Shown here one piece after another: positions 20,743 to 31,559 of a stretch of DNA of 64,000 bases. Each line of letters starts with the position of its first letter. Within the stretch, counting starts at the first letter, position 1. Source of the stretch: Parietichytrium sp. I65-24A. Taxonomy: Eukaryota; Sar; Bigyra; Thraustochytrida; Thraustochytriidae. Under the pieces are notes generated by a model, which searched no databases, was not told where the DNA came from, and saw nothing but the letters and a program-made list of their open reading frames with translations. The DNA lies in NCBI GenBank assembly GCA_012862575.1, contig BLSF01000089.1, positions 62,001 through 126,000 of the forward strand. The letters are read 5' to 3'. A program made the translations under genes and the position numbers.

Positions 20743-23655
20743 TCAGGAGAAAAAGTACGGTGACTCCAGCACGTCATAGAGGTCCAAAGTGTTGGTCATC
20801 GGTGGCTCGGGTATGCTGGCGGTATGCTGCGGATACCTGGCCAAAAATTGGCGCTGCAAATTCATCAACAGCGGCTGTTCATGAAGTTTGACAAACTGCT
20901 CGCGAAGGATGTCATTCATGCGATCAGTATCTCCTGCGTGGGTCCAATAACTATCATGAACTGCAGTGAACATCATCCCTTCCTTGTAGCATTCGGTGGC
21001 TGTCATAAGCATGTGTGTCGAGTCGATTGAATGCACATAGTTTGGTGGGAATGCATTTCTCTGCTTGATCTTGTGCACTTGTCCGGTTTCATCAAACTCA
21101 GACAAGACTACCATTTGCATCCCAGTTGACACAGTTTTCTTCGTCTCATGCCTGTAAGGTTGCACAACAGGCAGCCCCAAAGGAGTAATCCACGAGACCG
21201 GCTGGCCCAGATTAGTAGCGACCTTGGCCAACTGGCCGAGCCACGCTTGAATCTCCTTGGCAGACTTGAATGTGGCACCGATACCCTGCATGGTGAGCCG
21301 CGCGACGTAGTTGGAGACCGCAAACAACTCTTCTGTGCTAAAAATATGCCCATGAGGCTCGTCACGGGACTTGGCAAGCAAATTCTTTTCGTTGATTTCT
21401 TCCACACGTCGCTCGATTTGGTCACGCGCTCCAATGAAAGTCACACCATACACGGAAGTCATGACTGTTTGCTTGACAAGTTTGCGGGTAATCTGATCCT
21501 TCATGTGGTGGGCAACGTAGTATTGCATACGATCAGTTAGACGGGGCACGGAGAAGTCCATATCAGAGCAACTGTATGGCACGTCTCGGTTTGGATCATA
21601 ATGCTTGGCATCCTCTTCCATCAGTTCCCGAACCTTGTTCGCAACCGCTGTATAAACATCACCTGGCTTTTCTCCCTTCACCAAGTTCACCTGCTTGCCA
21701 CCTTCGCGGTCACGCCCAAGGGCAGCATAGTGCTGTAACCCATTGCAGGAACCATCCTGATGAACTGGAAGATTGGAGACGAAATCGTGTGGACTACCGG
21801 ATCGAATCGCGTTTGAAAGTTCCATGCAAGTTGCGAGAGCTTGCCACGGTTTATCAGCAGTGGCCCACCACTTTGGTTTGGAGGGATCACTTTGGTCCAG
21901 AGGTTCCATCGCTGAGTCAAGGACATGCTCAAGGCGGTCTTCGGTCCACTTGACCCGCGCATCAAAGGACGCTTTATCAAAGCCCATCTGGTTCGCCATG
22001 TGCACCTTTAGCCAGTAGAATCCGCGCTCCCCCAGGCGCTTTCCGTCCCTAAACTTGAGAAAAGCTCGCGCAAGATCATCTCCCATGTGACTGACCGGCG
22101 GGATCGGGTAGGCGCGGCCGCGAAAATCCAGCGAGTAGGGAAACCAAAACTGCTTGTAGTCTTTGACAAAATCAGCGAGGTCGAGTTTCGCAGCAAAGTC
22201 CAAATGCTTTGACATCCACTCCTGCTTGTCGCGACTTGCGCGCTCCCTGCGGGCGCGAACAGCGTGTAAACGCTGCCTGTACTCTTTGCTTGTCTTGGTC
22301 TCTCCTTCGAGGACCTTGGGGTCGGGTTCATGGAGAATCGCTTCAACGTTGCTGAACGCATCTCCGTTGAGGCGTGGCAATCCGGTCACTCCAAGATCGG
22401 CATGCTTGACATGGCGTGCGATCACCTCAAGATCGCGATTCAAAACCCACGGGACTTTTCCGAGAATGCTTACACCCTCGAATATCTTGTCGCACTGGTG
22501 CTTGTGCATAAGCTTGAGGGACTCATTGGTTCCGCGTGTCAGGCGAATGATAGGAAGCCTTGTGCTTAGATACCCGCCTTTGAATGGCCCGGTCCAATCC
22601 TTTGGGGGGCAGACCATCGGCCTAAAGTTTGGAGCGGTGAGGTGCATGATGATTGCGGTGTCCTGCGTGTTGAGTAGACGCTTCTGCAAAGTGTGGTGAA
22701 TCGCAACCATACCGACGAATTGTCCATGTCGCATCGCATACGTGTGCGTAAACGCCGGGATGGGCTGAAGTTTCTCAAGCTCCCCCTCGGCAATTCTTCT
22801 CGTGTCCAGCTCGACAAAGCAATACTTGCACATGAGCTCCACCAAACGTGCTCCCACCTTGGTGTATACGGCGGAGCTCCAGTTGACGTTGACGACCTTT
22901 TCTCTGGCCCGGACGTCTGCGCGAGAAAGTTCTCCGCTCTCTGAAGCAAGTTTCCATCTTAGCTCATTCCATGAGTCCTGCGAGAGTTTGGAGTGAAGGA
23001 CTTGGCACTCTTCGTGGATAGCCCTGCCGACTCTGGTCACGGCTGTGACGAATGGCACACCAATTTTATTCAAAAACATAAAGCCTAGAAATTCCTGGAG
23101 CGCTGTGGTCGCGAGAATGTCCGCAGGGACAACTCGAAACACAGGCAAGTAGTCTTTTTGGCCAGAACATTGTGGGCCTGACTTTTCATCCTCTATTGCC
23201 TGGGTAAGCGCTTTGAACCACAGAGTGTACTGCCTCAAGATAGAAGCGATTGGCAATTGCTCTTGTGGAATGTTGAGCTTGTAGTCTACTGCGGGCGTGT
23301 TGTCCAAGGACATGACAGCTCCACTGGCGTCGTGCAGAGGCTTAGACACAATGAGTTCCCTGTCCGGTCCACTGTCCATCGGAACCGTCATCAGAGCACG
23401 CAGCGCCTTCGCTGCTTCTAACCTCCTGTCGGACTCTACTTGTTCCTGCGCCTTCACCAAATGCACCATCTCTACCAGGTTGGTGAGGGACCCTGCCAGG
23501 TGAACGGCCACGGGGTCCTTGTTCTTTACTTGTTCACCCAGCACCTTATGCTGCATCTCTTTCTCCCACAGCTTGGACTGCACGAACGAGTCCACAGCAC
23601 TTTGCCGCTGCCTCACCTGCGCAGACATGCTCCGCACAACCTTTGACGCCCTCAT
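20743..23655 (-). CDS. POLRMT: Phage-type single-subunit (mitochondrial) RNA polymerase
   Basis: The frame encodes 970 residues with an AAG-ATG start. It transcribes organelle DNA and belongs to the T7/RPO41 family. The catalytic palm is complete: motif A HQDGSCNGLQHY with Asp634, motif B RKLVKQTVMTSVYG with Lys728 and the Tyr that selects ribose, and motif C VHDSYWTHAGD with Asp901. The extreme C-terminus YFFS matches mitochondrial members such as yeast RPO41. The N-terminus (MRASKVVRSMSAQVRQRQS) is basic and lacks acidic residues, as in a mitochondrial presequence. At 970 residues it is shorter than animal or yeast enzymes, with a reduced N-terminal extension; an upstream exon cannot be excluded. 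With no plastid genes in view, a mitochondrial site is the simplest reading. Confidence 0.96.
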   Translation of the reverse strand: MRASKVVRSMSAQVRQRQSAVDSFVQSKLWEKEMQHKVLGEQVKNKDPVAVHLAGSLTNLVEMVHLVKAQEQVESDRRLEAAKALRALMTVPMDSGPDRELIVSKPLHDASGAVMSLDNTPAVDYKLNIPQEQLPIASILRQYTLWFKALTQAIEDEKSGPQCSGQKDYLPVFRVVPADILATTALQEFLGFMFLNKIGVPFVTAVTRVGRAIHEECQVLHSKLSQDSWNELRWKLASESGELSRADVRAREKVVNVNWSSAVYTKVGARLVELMCKYCFVELDTRRIAEGELEKLQPIPAFTHTYAMRHGQFVGMVAIHHTLQKRLLNTQDTAIIMHLTAPNFRPMVCPPKDWTGPFKGGYLSTRLPIIRLTRGTNESLKLMHKHQCDKIFEGVSILGKVPWVLNRDLEVIARHVKHADLGVTGLPRLNGDAFSNVEAILHEPDPKVLEGETKTSKEYRQRLHAVRARRERASRDKQEWMSKHLDFAAKLDLADFVKDYKQFWFPYSLDFRGRAYPIPPVSHMGDDLARAFLKFRDGKRLGERGFYWLKVHMANQMGFDKASFDARVKWTEDRLEHVLDSAMEPLDQSDPSKPKWWATADKPWQALATCMELSNAIRSGSPHDFVSNLPVHQDGSCNGLQHYAALGRDREGGKQVNLVKGEKPGDVYTAVANKVRELMEEDAKHYDPNRDVPYSCSDMDFSVPRLTDRMQYYVAHHMKDQITRKLVKQTVMTSVYGVTFIGARDQIERRVEEINEKNLLAKSRDEPHGHIFSTEELFAVSNYVARLTMQGIGATFKSAKEIQAWLGQLAKVATNLGQPVSWITPLGLPVVQPYRHETKKTVSTGMQMVVLSEFDETGQVHKIKQRNAFPPNYVHSIDSTHMLMTATECYKEGMMFTAVHDSYWTHAGDTDRMNDILREQFVKLHEQPLLMNLQRQFLARYPQHTASIPEPPMTNTLDLYDVLESPYFFS

Positions 23656-23818
23656 CTTCCTTGATGCAGCAGAGAACCAACAACTACACTACAGCAACAG
23701 CAGGACCTCTATTCCCGCAGCTCCTCGGCCAAAGCCCACCACGGCAAGATTGGCAGCGCTCAGTCCAGCACCTTCAAACGTCGAGCACGAATCAGCAGAC
23801 ACACAACCAGCACTTGAA

Positions 23819-23857
23819 CACCATCAACAATCAACAATCAACAATCAACCATCAACC
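23819..23857. repeat. ATCAACA 7-bp repeat
   Basis: Four to five near-identical ATCAACA units run in tandem in the leader of the RNA polymerase gene. Confidence 0.85.
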
Positions 23858-23895
23858 CGCACTCGCACCCACGGCACCGAAGTCCTCACTTCCAC

Positions 23896-23945
23896 AGATG
23901 CACAGATACACAGATGCACAGATACACAGATGCACAGATAAACAG
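23896..23945. repeat. ACAGATGC / ACAGATAC repeat
   Basis: An alternating 16-bp unit made of two ACAGAT half-units runs for about 50 bp. Confidence 0.85.
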
Positions 23946-24034
23946 ACAAACACTCTCCGCTTAACCGTGCAATTCCAGTTCACGACACGGGCTTGGTTTG
24001 TGCTTGGGCCAAGTGCACGCTCACACCGCAGACG

Positions 24035-24075
24035 GACAGATAGATAGACAGATAGACAAACAAACAAGCAAACAG
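24035..24075. repeat. GATAGACA / AACAAACA tract
   Basis: GATA and GACA tetramers grade into CAAA tetramers. This is a simple sequence tract in the same spacer. Confidence 0.8.
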
Positions 24076-25521
24076 ACGACCCCTGCCACGAGAGACACTC
24101 GACACTCGACACTTCACCAACCGCGCGGGACAATGGACACTGGACAATGGACAATGGACACGCTGGAGGGACCAACGAGACTAGAGAGACTAAAGAGAGC
24201 GGACGCGGTGGGGACACCTGCGGTGCTTGACCCACTTTGGAAAAGCGATGGCAGCGATGGCAGCACGTCGATGGATGGTAGGTGCCTCCTACGAGCCGCC
24301 ACGTTGCCTTCTAATTCTTCTAGTTGTGATTGTGCAGAGATGTGCAGAGTTTGGCTAACTTGTTCCTTTCTGGGCAATCTGTGTAAGTTGATGGAAGTTG
24401 ATTGGAAGTTCACCGAGTTGGCATGAGTTGACTGAGTTTGTTGAGTTGGTTGGAGTTGATTGGAGTTGATTCACTGGCAGGTCTGAGCTTGCAAGATGGC
24501 TTTTGTACTTTGGCTTTTGCTTTTACCAAGTTGCGCGAAAGTTAGTTGTGGCTATGATTATGTGATTATGTGTTGATGTGATTGATTGATTATGATTTCA
24601 ATTGATTGATTGATTGCAAAAGCAGCGAAAGCAGCAAAAGCCAGCGAAGAGTGTCTTGATCTGTGTATACATTTGCGAACGTTTGTTTCTTAGCTGCGCA
24701 CATTCTCGCACTTCTTCTTGTTGAAATGAAACATGCCATTGTCCAAAGATGTTCAAAGTGGTCGAAAGAATGTAAATTCGACGGAATTCTGGAGATGGGG
24801 AAAAAAACAACGGAATTAGGGGAAATTTTAAGAGCACTATGCGGACTGTTATATGTTGCTAAGCAGGGGCGTAGGTGCACGGGCGGGAGTGATTGAGTAG
24901 GAGTGATTAGGAGATCGCGCTGATGGGCTCCACTCCTTGCAATTGCGTTCCGCGGATTGGTGGCGCGGAGGGTTCCACAGGCTCGTTTTGTTCGTGAATA
25001 CTTCGTTTTGTTCGCTGGAGGGAGGACGAGGTTGGTTCCAGGAAGAGAAGCAATAATACGAGAGAGAAAAGGTTCAGAAATCGAAGAAAATGAAGTGTCT
25101 ATTCGTCTATTCTTGCAAGAAAGTTTTCCTTCTCTCTACTAGCTAGAACTCGGCACGCCAAATTGGGATTCTCTGTCGATCGAAAAGTCCGTGGTGCTGT
25201 TGGAAAAGGCAATGACATCGATATTGAAACTCTTTTACTGGAGTCGGGCATAGCATCGTCGAAAAAAATAAAAAGCGCTCTACGCACTCGTGAGGTTTCG
25301 GGAATGGAGAGTCAAGGAGAACCAACACTCTTCTTTTGTTTTGAAGCTCTTATAACAAGAAATAGTCCTCCGTCACCTCTCGGTCTCCGTCCTTCGTCAT
25401 GATTATTCAGATTTCGTACAAGTTGAAGATGTGCCTCTAGTTCAACCTTCGGCACCAATCAAGGTATCACCAAAGTAAGCTGCACTCGGATCTAATGGAG
25501 TGGAATTATTCGTGGAATTAT

Positions 25522-27001
25522 TCACGCGGCGCGAGCCAGGAAAGCCATACTTAGACTGCCTATCGCAAAAAAGAGAAATTTGGCAATCCTGTACTCCTCA
25601 TTTTCGAACTCGTCTGCCAAGATCTCGACAAGAGCGATATAGAGGAAGGACCCGGAAGCTACACTCAAAATGATGGCCTCTGTCTCTTCTGCAATCCCCC
25701 CGAATTGCTGCAGAGAAACGCCAAGAACAATCCCGAGGGGTGCAGCGAAATTGTAGACAAGCAGCTCCAGGATCACACCTTTGTTGAGAGAATTTTGAGC
25801 TGCGCTCGTTCCCAAAGCCAGTGACTCGAACACCTTATGGATCGCAACCGCTACGTATGCCGAGTGTTGCGATGAATCGGCAGCATCGTGAATTGTGCCA
25901 ATTGTGAAACCAACAATGAAGGAGTGGATGGAAAGCACCACAAACATAAGGAACGTTGCAAATGTCATATGCGAGTGCTTCTCCGGATGGTGGTGTTGCT
26001 CGGGTTCTCTGGTGTACTCGTCAAGCTCAGAGGAACCGAGAGCTCTTTTTTCCGCGAATATCTCGGTAGCCGGGGCTTTCAGAACAGGTAATGTGTCATT
26101 GTCGTCAAAGTACACCAAAGGCGCAAATCTCATCGAGTTGTGAGACCCCACTGAGTTATAAAAGTCAAGCCGACCTTGAAGCCGAACGGAGCTGAGGCTT
26201 GGAATGACACACTTGCTAGTGCAGTTCTCATGGCCCATCTGATCGAGCACGTCTGGCAAAGAGTTCGCCTTCATGACCTTCACTTTCTCTGGGTTCTGGT
26301 AGCTCTTTGTCGCCTCATCAAAGCTCTGGCTTTTGGGTTTAATATCTTCGTCGTGCACCCTCGCAACGTGATCCGTGAAACAAAACTGGTGGCTTACTGG
26401 AAAGGGGCAAATGGACAGTTAATCAAAATTTTCGTTCGTGAGTACAGTCCCCGCGACGTGGAAAGCAGAGAGATAACGCCGGAGGGAATATTTCACTGCA
26501 AAGCATAATAAACTTACGAAGCCACCAAGTGAGCCCGCTCTTTTCGAGAAAAAAGGGTATAAGAATGCCGCTGAGGCACCCCATCAGCGGCTGAAACAGG
26601 GCGCTTTTAACATGATCATTATTTTCGATCGAGATCTCCAGTGCGTCGCTCAATATGTGGACTAGCCCCGTGGACAGCATCACGCCACCTGCGAAAGCGT
26701 TTCCAAGTGAAAGCGCTGTCGCTGCGAATTCTCCTGACCAGCTCGCCTTCACCTTCCCAAGAAGCCCAGACGACTCACCGACACTCTCATTCTCATTCTC
26801 ATTCTCATGCCCATGCCCATGCCCATGCGAGTGCCCGTTTCCGTCATCTCCGTGGCTGTGCCCATGTCCGCCATGATCCCCGTCACTATTTTTCCGCAAC
26901 TTGATTTTCCCCACCAGCAACAACGGCAGGACGGTCCCCACGACGCTGAAGGTCAGCAACAAGAGCGCCTGCAAACCTTTGGCGGCTGCTGTGCCCGACA
27001 T
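25522..27001 (-). CDS. ZIP-family zinc/iron transporter (2 exons)
   Basis: Exon 1 is 27001-26518 and exon 2 is 26396-25522; splicing out 121 nt gives 452 residues. ZIP carriers move Zn2+, Fe2+ or Mn2+ into the cytosol. The metal-site helices are visible: HSFIVGFTIG (His319) for helix 4 and HKVFESLALG (His348, Glu352) for helix 5. Helix 1 is near residues 10-31 (LQALLLLTFSVVGTVLPLLLVG). A His-rich run of GHGHSH type at about 45-65 followed by an ENENEN run lies between helices 1 and 2, where the family more often has it between helices 3 and 4; a shorter HHHPEKHSH patch occurs before helix 4. Both repeats are encoded by microsatellite-like DNA. Start context is AGA-ATG. It is divergent from the GST gene. 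Confidence 0.92.
26397..26517 (-). other. Spliceosomal intron in ZIP gene (121 nt, phase 1)
   Basis: The donor C|GTAAGT and acceptor TTTCCAG| keep the frame: the single base left by exon 1 joins TA of exon 2 to make a Leu codon. Without splicing, both halves end or start at meaningless residues. A CAG eleven bases further on would break the frame. Confidence 0.9.
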
Positions 27002-28454
27002 TCTTTACAGCCTTCTTAACGTCAGACAAACGGGGCAGCTCAGCTTCAACCTCAAGCTGCGAAGATGCGACTTGCCAGCCTTTTGCAACTTCGACTCGAG
27101 CCTCGCCCACGATTGGAGCTCGCACAGCTCGCACACTGGCCAGCTCCGAGCACTCCCAGCTTGTCCGATAAGTCTTGCGCTACACGGGAAGATCATCCGG
27201 ATAAGGCTCATTCACAGTCAATGTATGTAGATCAATGTAGTCAACTCACATGTCAATGTTTGTTTGTTTGTTTCATTGTTTCATTGATTGACAGTGTTCT
27301 GTGAATGAATGAGTGATGCATCATGATACTATCAATGACGGAGCAGATAATCAGAGTAGCGGAAGTAGCAGAAGTAGCAGAGTTGTCAGAAGTTGTCAGA
27401 GTTGAGAGAAGACATGAGAAGACAGTGAAATTTTTGAGGTTTCATCAGTGTCATGCGCGGGCGATTGTCGCTGTCGTTGCTCTCAATGACGCCGATAAAC
27501 GCCGGCACTCGGGTGCTGTGCTGTCGACTGCAACTTGGGAGAAGGTGGATGGGTTAAAGCTGTAAAGAAAAGTCCGGTGGATGTGGTGGATGGAGGGATG
27601 GATGTATATGTATGGATGGACGACCGTTTTAGAAGTAAGAATCCTTTGAATCCTTTGAATCCCGCGAATCTTTTAGCTGCTTTGAAGACTCTGAAGGATG
27701 ATGGGAAGCGCCGCAAGTGCGGAGATGTGCTGAGTCTCAAGACTCACGATTCAATTTCTTAAGGCTCAAGTCTCAAAACGCGAGACGGTGCTGCTGGTGC
27801 GCGAAAATGTTGTAAGTTGATTGGTGTCATTTGCTCGCGGCGCGCACCCTCTGCAAGGCGCCAACTGGTTGCTGGAAGGGTTTGAATTTTGTTTCCGGCC
27901 GAATGATGCGATCAAACGAGTGTACTCGAGAACCTGAACGCCGGTCAAGCCGTTCAAAGCAGGTTGGTTCAGGTTGGTCGCTATGTGTGCGTTCTCGAAA
28001 AGGCCGAGAGAAAAGCCCCAGCTCTTGCGTGCAAAAAATGTGCAAAACAACACCACAGCTTCGAGCTACAGTTAGTACGCACATACGCAGATGCAGCCTC
28101 TGGAGGCTGTCCCAGCGTGCATTTTGGGTACTCAGTGGGGAGTACAGTACTTGGCAAAGCGCAGCGTTCGCGATCAACTTTTGATGAACGTCAATAATGA
28201 TCGTCATGTTGTTTGCGTAAACGGCGTGCGTATTTATCCACATCCACAGTTTTATGCCTGGAAAGATGTGGTCCGACCTTTTGCGAGTTATGTTGATGGT
28301 TAAGCCGGGCCCGTCGTTGCCTGTCCGGCGGGTGTCAGGAGCGGAAGGGGAGCAGTTTGGGGCGACGTGGAGAGTAGTAGAGCATTGAGCGTGTGCGCGT
28401 GAGCTGTGCCTTCGTGGAGACTCGGGGATTGACGGTATCTGAGCCGAGAATAAA
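27002..28454. other. Head-to-head spacer, ZIP / GST
   Basis: No gene is accepted in about 1.45 kb. Short GTTTGTTT and GTTTCATT runs occur near 27258-27290 and AGTAGCAGA units near 27361-27385. The open frames here lack domains and purine-context starts. Confidence 0.5.
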
Positions 28455-29178
28455 ATGGGCTTGACTCTGTATCATTGCGTGGGCGCTCGAAGCTTCAGAG
28501 CTCTGTGGGCCCTGAGGGAGCTCGGCAACGTAGATTATCGACTCGTGACCATGCCGTTCCCGCCTCGAGTTGCGTACAAGGAGTTTTTGCGTGTCAATCC
28601 ACTGGGCACAATACCGTTCATGGATGACGGCGGGGTGAAGATGACTGAGTCGTGTGGAATCCCTCTGTACCTCGCAGACAAGTATGACACGCAGCGGAAA
28701 GTGTCTCTGGACTCTGCAGACCCAGAGTACGGCGCTTATTTGAACTGGCTGTTTCAAAGTGATGCAACCTTGGTAAGTCGATCTCAGAAGCCGGCAAGAC
28801 ACTTGCGAAAAAATTGACCTTGATGTGGCTTTGCAGACGTTTCCTCAAACATTGGTGCTGCGCTATGAAAAGTTCGAGCCAGAGCGTGGTTTCCAGGAGG
28901 TGTCCAGGGATTATCGAAAGTGGTATCTGTCGCGCCTTCGGATGCTCAACGCCAGCCTTGCCGATGGCCGCGAGTATCTGTGCGGGAATCGGTTTACCAT
29001 CGCCGACGTTTGCGTCTCGTATGCTCTCTATCTGGGACTCGGGCTTGACATGGGTGAATCATACGAGCCCCAGACACGCGCGTACCTGAAGAGAATGATG
29101 GAACGTCCAGCATTTCAGGATGCGGTCAAGGAGGAAAATGCTTCTTTAAAAGAATTTCAGTCCAATCCTCGCCTCTAG
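28455..29178 (+). CDS. Glutathione S-transferase (2 exons)
   Basis: Exon 1 is 28455-28772 and exon 2 is 28837-29178; splicing out 64 nt gives 219 residues. Residues 1-80 form the thioredoxin-like domain: LYHCVGARSFRALWALREL at the start, the cis-Pro loop NPLGTIPFMDDG, and the TESCGIPLYLADKY helix whose E-S pair binds the glutamyl part of glutathione. The rest is an all-helical C-domain with the N-capping motif GNRFTIADVCVSYAL typical of GSTs. The class is unclear; a Ser or Cys in the GARSF loop could be the activating residue. It would conjugate or reduce electrophiles in the cytosol. Start context is AAA-ATG-G. It converges with the protease-like gene, with only 61 bp between stops. Confidence 0.93.
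28773..28836 (+). other. Spliceosomal intron in GST gene (64 nt, phase 0)
   Basis: GTAAGT at the donor and TTTGCAG at the acceptor bracket 64 nt. Removal joins the DATL of exon 1 to the TFPQ of exon 2 inside the linker between the two GST domains. A TTGAC branch-like site lies about 20 nt from the acceptor. Confidence 0.92.
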
Positions 29179-29239
29179 TTTGATCCTTTACTACTTCGTA
29201 TTTGCAAAATAACTATCTAAAAGTCGTGAAACCTGTTGC

Positions 29240-30139
29240 TCAACTTTTGTCCAGCAAAGCTAATATCTCGCTCGCAGGAAGTATCGAAGCAAGCTGGTTC
29301 CCACTTCCCATTGCTTGAGCCTGACCCGGCGATAGAATGCCTTCAATCATTCCAACAAGTACAAACGGGTCCGACGCGCTCGTGGCGGGCCCACCGCACA
29401 TGCCTTGAGAGAGGGCTACGCGTGATTCTGCAAAAACGTGCTCGCCTTCGAACACTTGACCGTCCTGGCCGCGGCCTTTACTTGGGCCGTGCCACACCAC
29501 TGTCCCGGCTTCCTCCATAGGCACCTGATATGACCTGTCCTCGTCCATTTCGAATCGTGGGACGACTTGATGCCCGATCAAATTTACTCTCGAGGCGTCA
29601 ATCAAGGTCTCCGTTGGGTGATAGACGAGCACGCCATGCTTCTCGAGCCACGCTGCCGCGCTCTCGTCGTTCTCAAATGGTAACGACACGAGGTCTCTGA
29701 CGTAATGTGGCACCTCTCCTTCCTTCTTCAAAAAGAGTTCATCCAGAACCTCTCCGTTCTGATCCGCCACGTGCACGGAACAGTGAACATCTCCGGGCTC
29801 AAGCGCATGTACCCAAGCTACCTCTTCCTGCGAACGCCAAGACCAAGATCATTGATGACGAGAAGACCGAAACAGAAACAAAAGTAAGCACACGCAATGT
29901 TTTGTCGACAGCCGAAACACGCAACGAAGTTCACCTCAACCAACGCCTTTACTCACCTGCTCAGGAGGATAATACTGCGGAAATTTGAACGGATGCACAA
30001 CGTGCAGGCAGCCCACGGCCCTCAATTTCGGCCCGCTACGGACACACAGAGCACTACTTTTGGCCAGGAGCGCAGGTTTCTCAACGCCGAGTCTGGCGGA
30101 CTTGAACCACACATTTAAAGCCAACGCCCCGCGCATCAT
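29240..30139 (-). CDS. Protease-like protein with GxCGGP box and organelle-type leader (2 exons)
   Basis: Exon 1 is 30139-29957 and exon 2 is 29827-29240; splicing out 129 nt gives 256 residues. The first 45 or so residues are basic, Leu/Ala-rich and acid-poor (MMRGALALNVWFKSARLG...), like a mitochondrial presequence. Near the C-terminus, SQGMCGGPATS (Cys205) followed by FVLVGMIEG has the shape of the nucleophile loop of trypsin-fold (PA-clan) peptidases, GxSGGP plus a following strand, but with Cys in place of Ser. I could not identify the partner His and Asp with confidence, so it may be a cysteine peptidase of this fold or an inactive relative. Only family shape is claimed. Two ATGs in a row start the frame. 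It is divergent from MCM4 and converges tightly with GST. Confidence 0.7.
29828..29956 (-). other. Spliceosomal intron in protease-like gene (129 nt, phase 0)
   Basis: The donor CAG|GTGAGT and acceptor TTCGCAG| are both at codon boundaries and join PPEQ to EEVAWV. The exon 2 frame has no ATG near its start, so a spliced first exon is needed. Confidence 0.82.
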
Positions 30140-30979
30140 TCGTTTACTTCAAGATGCTTCGAAATCGTCAAAGTATCGAGACTTTCGAGACTCTTTTGGC
30201 CGTCAAGGTCAGTCAGTCAGTCAGTCACACAATGTTTCACAACAAGACAAAGAATTTGTTTCGACTTGCGACACCCTCTCAACTAGAAATATCTAAATTC
30301 TACAAATGAATGAACAACCAGAAAGAAAGTCAATGCAAGTGTACTCGCATGTCAGCACTGATACTCGCGTACACACAGAGATTACTTATAATTAGCATTC
30401 TCTCTAACCCGACCAGCGTGTACTCGAGTACGCTTTCCACAATCAATCAATCTCAACAACAATCAATGAATCTAATCAATCGATGTAAAATTCCAAGAAA
30501 AAGCTTGTCACTTTTTGCCGACCTCTATGTAACAATTTCGGAACACAACTAATTCTAAATTCTAAATTTTAAGTTAGTTCAACGACATTCATGACCGCAT
30601 GTCCGCCCTGTTTCATTAACTTTTCCTACCAGTATTGTTACTGGCCAAATACCCAAATCTTACGCCTCGCGTTAACGCTGCTTCCAATTCACAATTACCA
30701 TTTCCTATGGAGATCATCGCTACCACCCTCGAACTCGCAATTAATGTAATACTTAGCTAAACGTTAGTCCAAATTTGAAAATCCTCCTCACAACATTTGA
30801 AATAATTGGAGCGATTTCTCAAAACTCAAAAAAACACTGTGAGAGAGAACTGAAAAAAAGAGTCCATCCGCGAGGACACTCCTCTGAGTGCCCGCGTACA
30901 CTTCAGCAGTCCTACTGAAACCTCTAAATAAAGCAATAGAAGAGGGTTATTGGGCGCGGCACTCTTCTGCGGAAAAACA

Positions 30980-31093
30980 GAGAGAGAGAGAGAGAGAGAG
31001 AAAGTGCGCAACGGGATTCAGGAGAGGAAGATTTGACGAGGAACGTGCGCTGGAAAAGAGAGAGAAGAGAGAAAAGAGAGAGAAGAGAGAAGC
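30980..31093. repeat. GA-rich purine tracts
   Basis: A (GA)n run at 30980-31007 and a GAGAGAAA run at 31057-31093 give strongly strand-biased purine DNA. Confidence 0.85.
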
Positions 31094-31198
31094 GGAGGTT
31101 CAATTTGAAGGAGTGTAATTTGTTTGGCAAAGCGCACTTTGTTCCGTGGATTGCATTTCGTTTCTGTGATTCCTAATCTTGTCGTGGACTTTGGGCTG

Positions 31199-31559
31199 TG
31201 ACTTGTGAATTGTCACTTGTGAATTGTCACTTGAGAATTGTCACTTGTGAATTGTCACTGGTGAATTGTCACTTGTGAATTGCGGATTGCGAATTGCGAA
31301 TTGTGGAAAGCTCGGCTCACTGTGACTTGTGACTTGCGAATTGTGGAAAGCTCGGCTCGCGGTGACTTGCGAATTGTGACTTGCGAATTGTGGAAAGCTC
31401 GGCTCGCTGTGACTTGTGACTTGTGACTCGTGAATTGTAAATTGCGAATTGCAAATTGCGAATTGTGGAAAGCTCGGCTCACTGTGACTTGTGACTTGTG
31501 ACTCGTGAATTGTAAATTGCGAATTGCAAATTGCGAATTGTGGAAAGCTGGGCTCACTG
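31199..31559. repeat. Compound minisatellite upstream of MCM4, with a 75-bp higher-order unit
   Basis: The left part is a 14-bp CTTGTGAATTGTCA unit repeated about five times. The right part mixes GTGACTT and GCGAATT heptamers with a GTGGAAAGCTCGGCTC block that recurs five times. The last two 75-bp units, 31409-31483 and 31484-31558, are identical except for one base. All frames through it are open only because the unit lacks stops in one phase; I do not count it as coding. Confidence 0.92.

Larger units (their letters stand above)
23656..25521. other. 1.9-kb intergenic region
   Basis: No gene is accepted. It is dense in simple repeats: ATCAACA units at 23819, ACAGAT units at 23896, GATAGACA runs at 24035, GGACAATGGACA units near 24128, and TGATTGAT runs near 24570-24615. 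It separates the RNA polymerase gene from the tail of the ZIP gene; both are on the minus strand. Confidence 0.5.
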
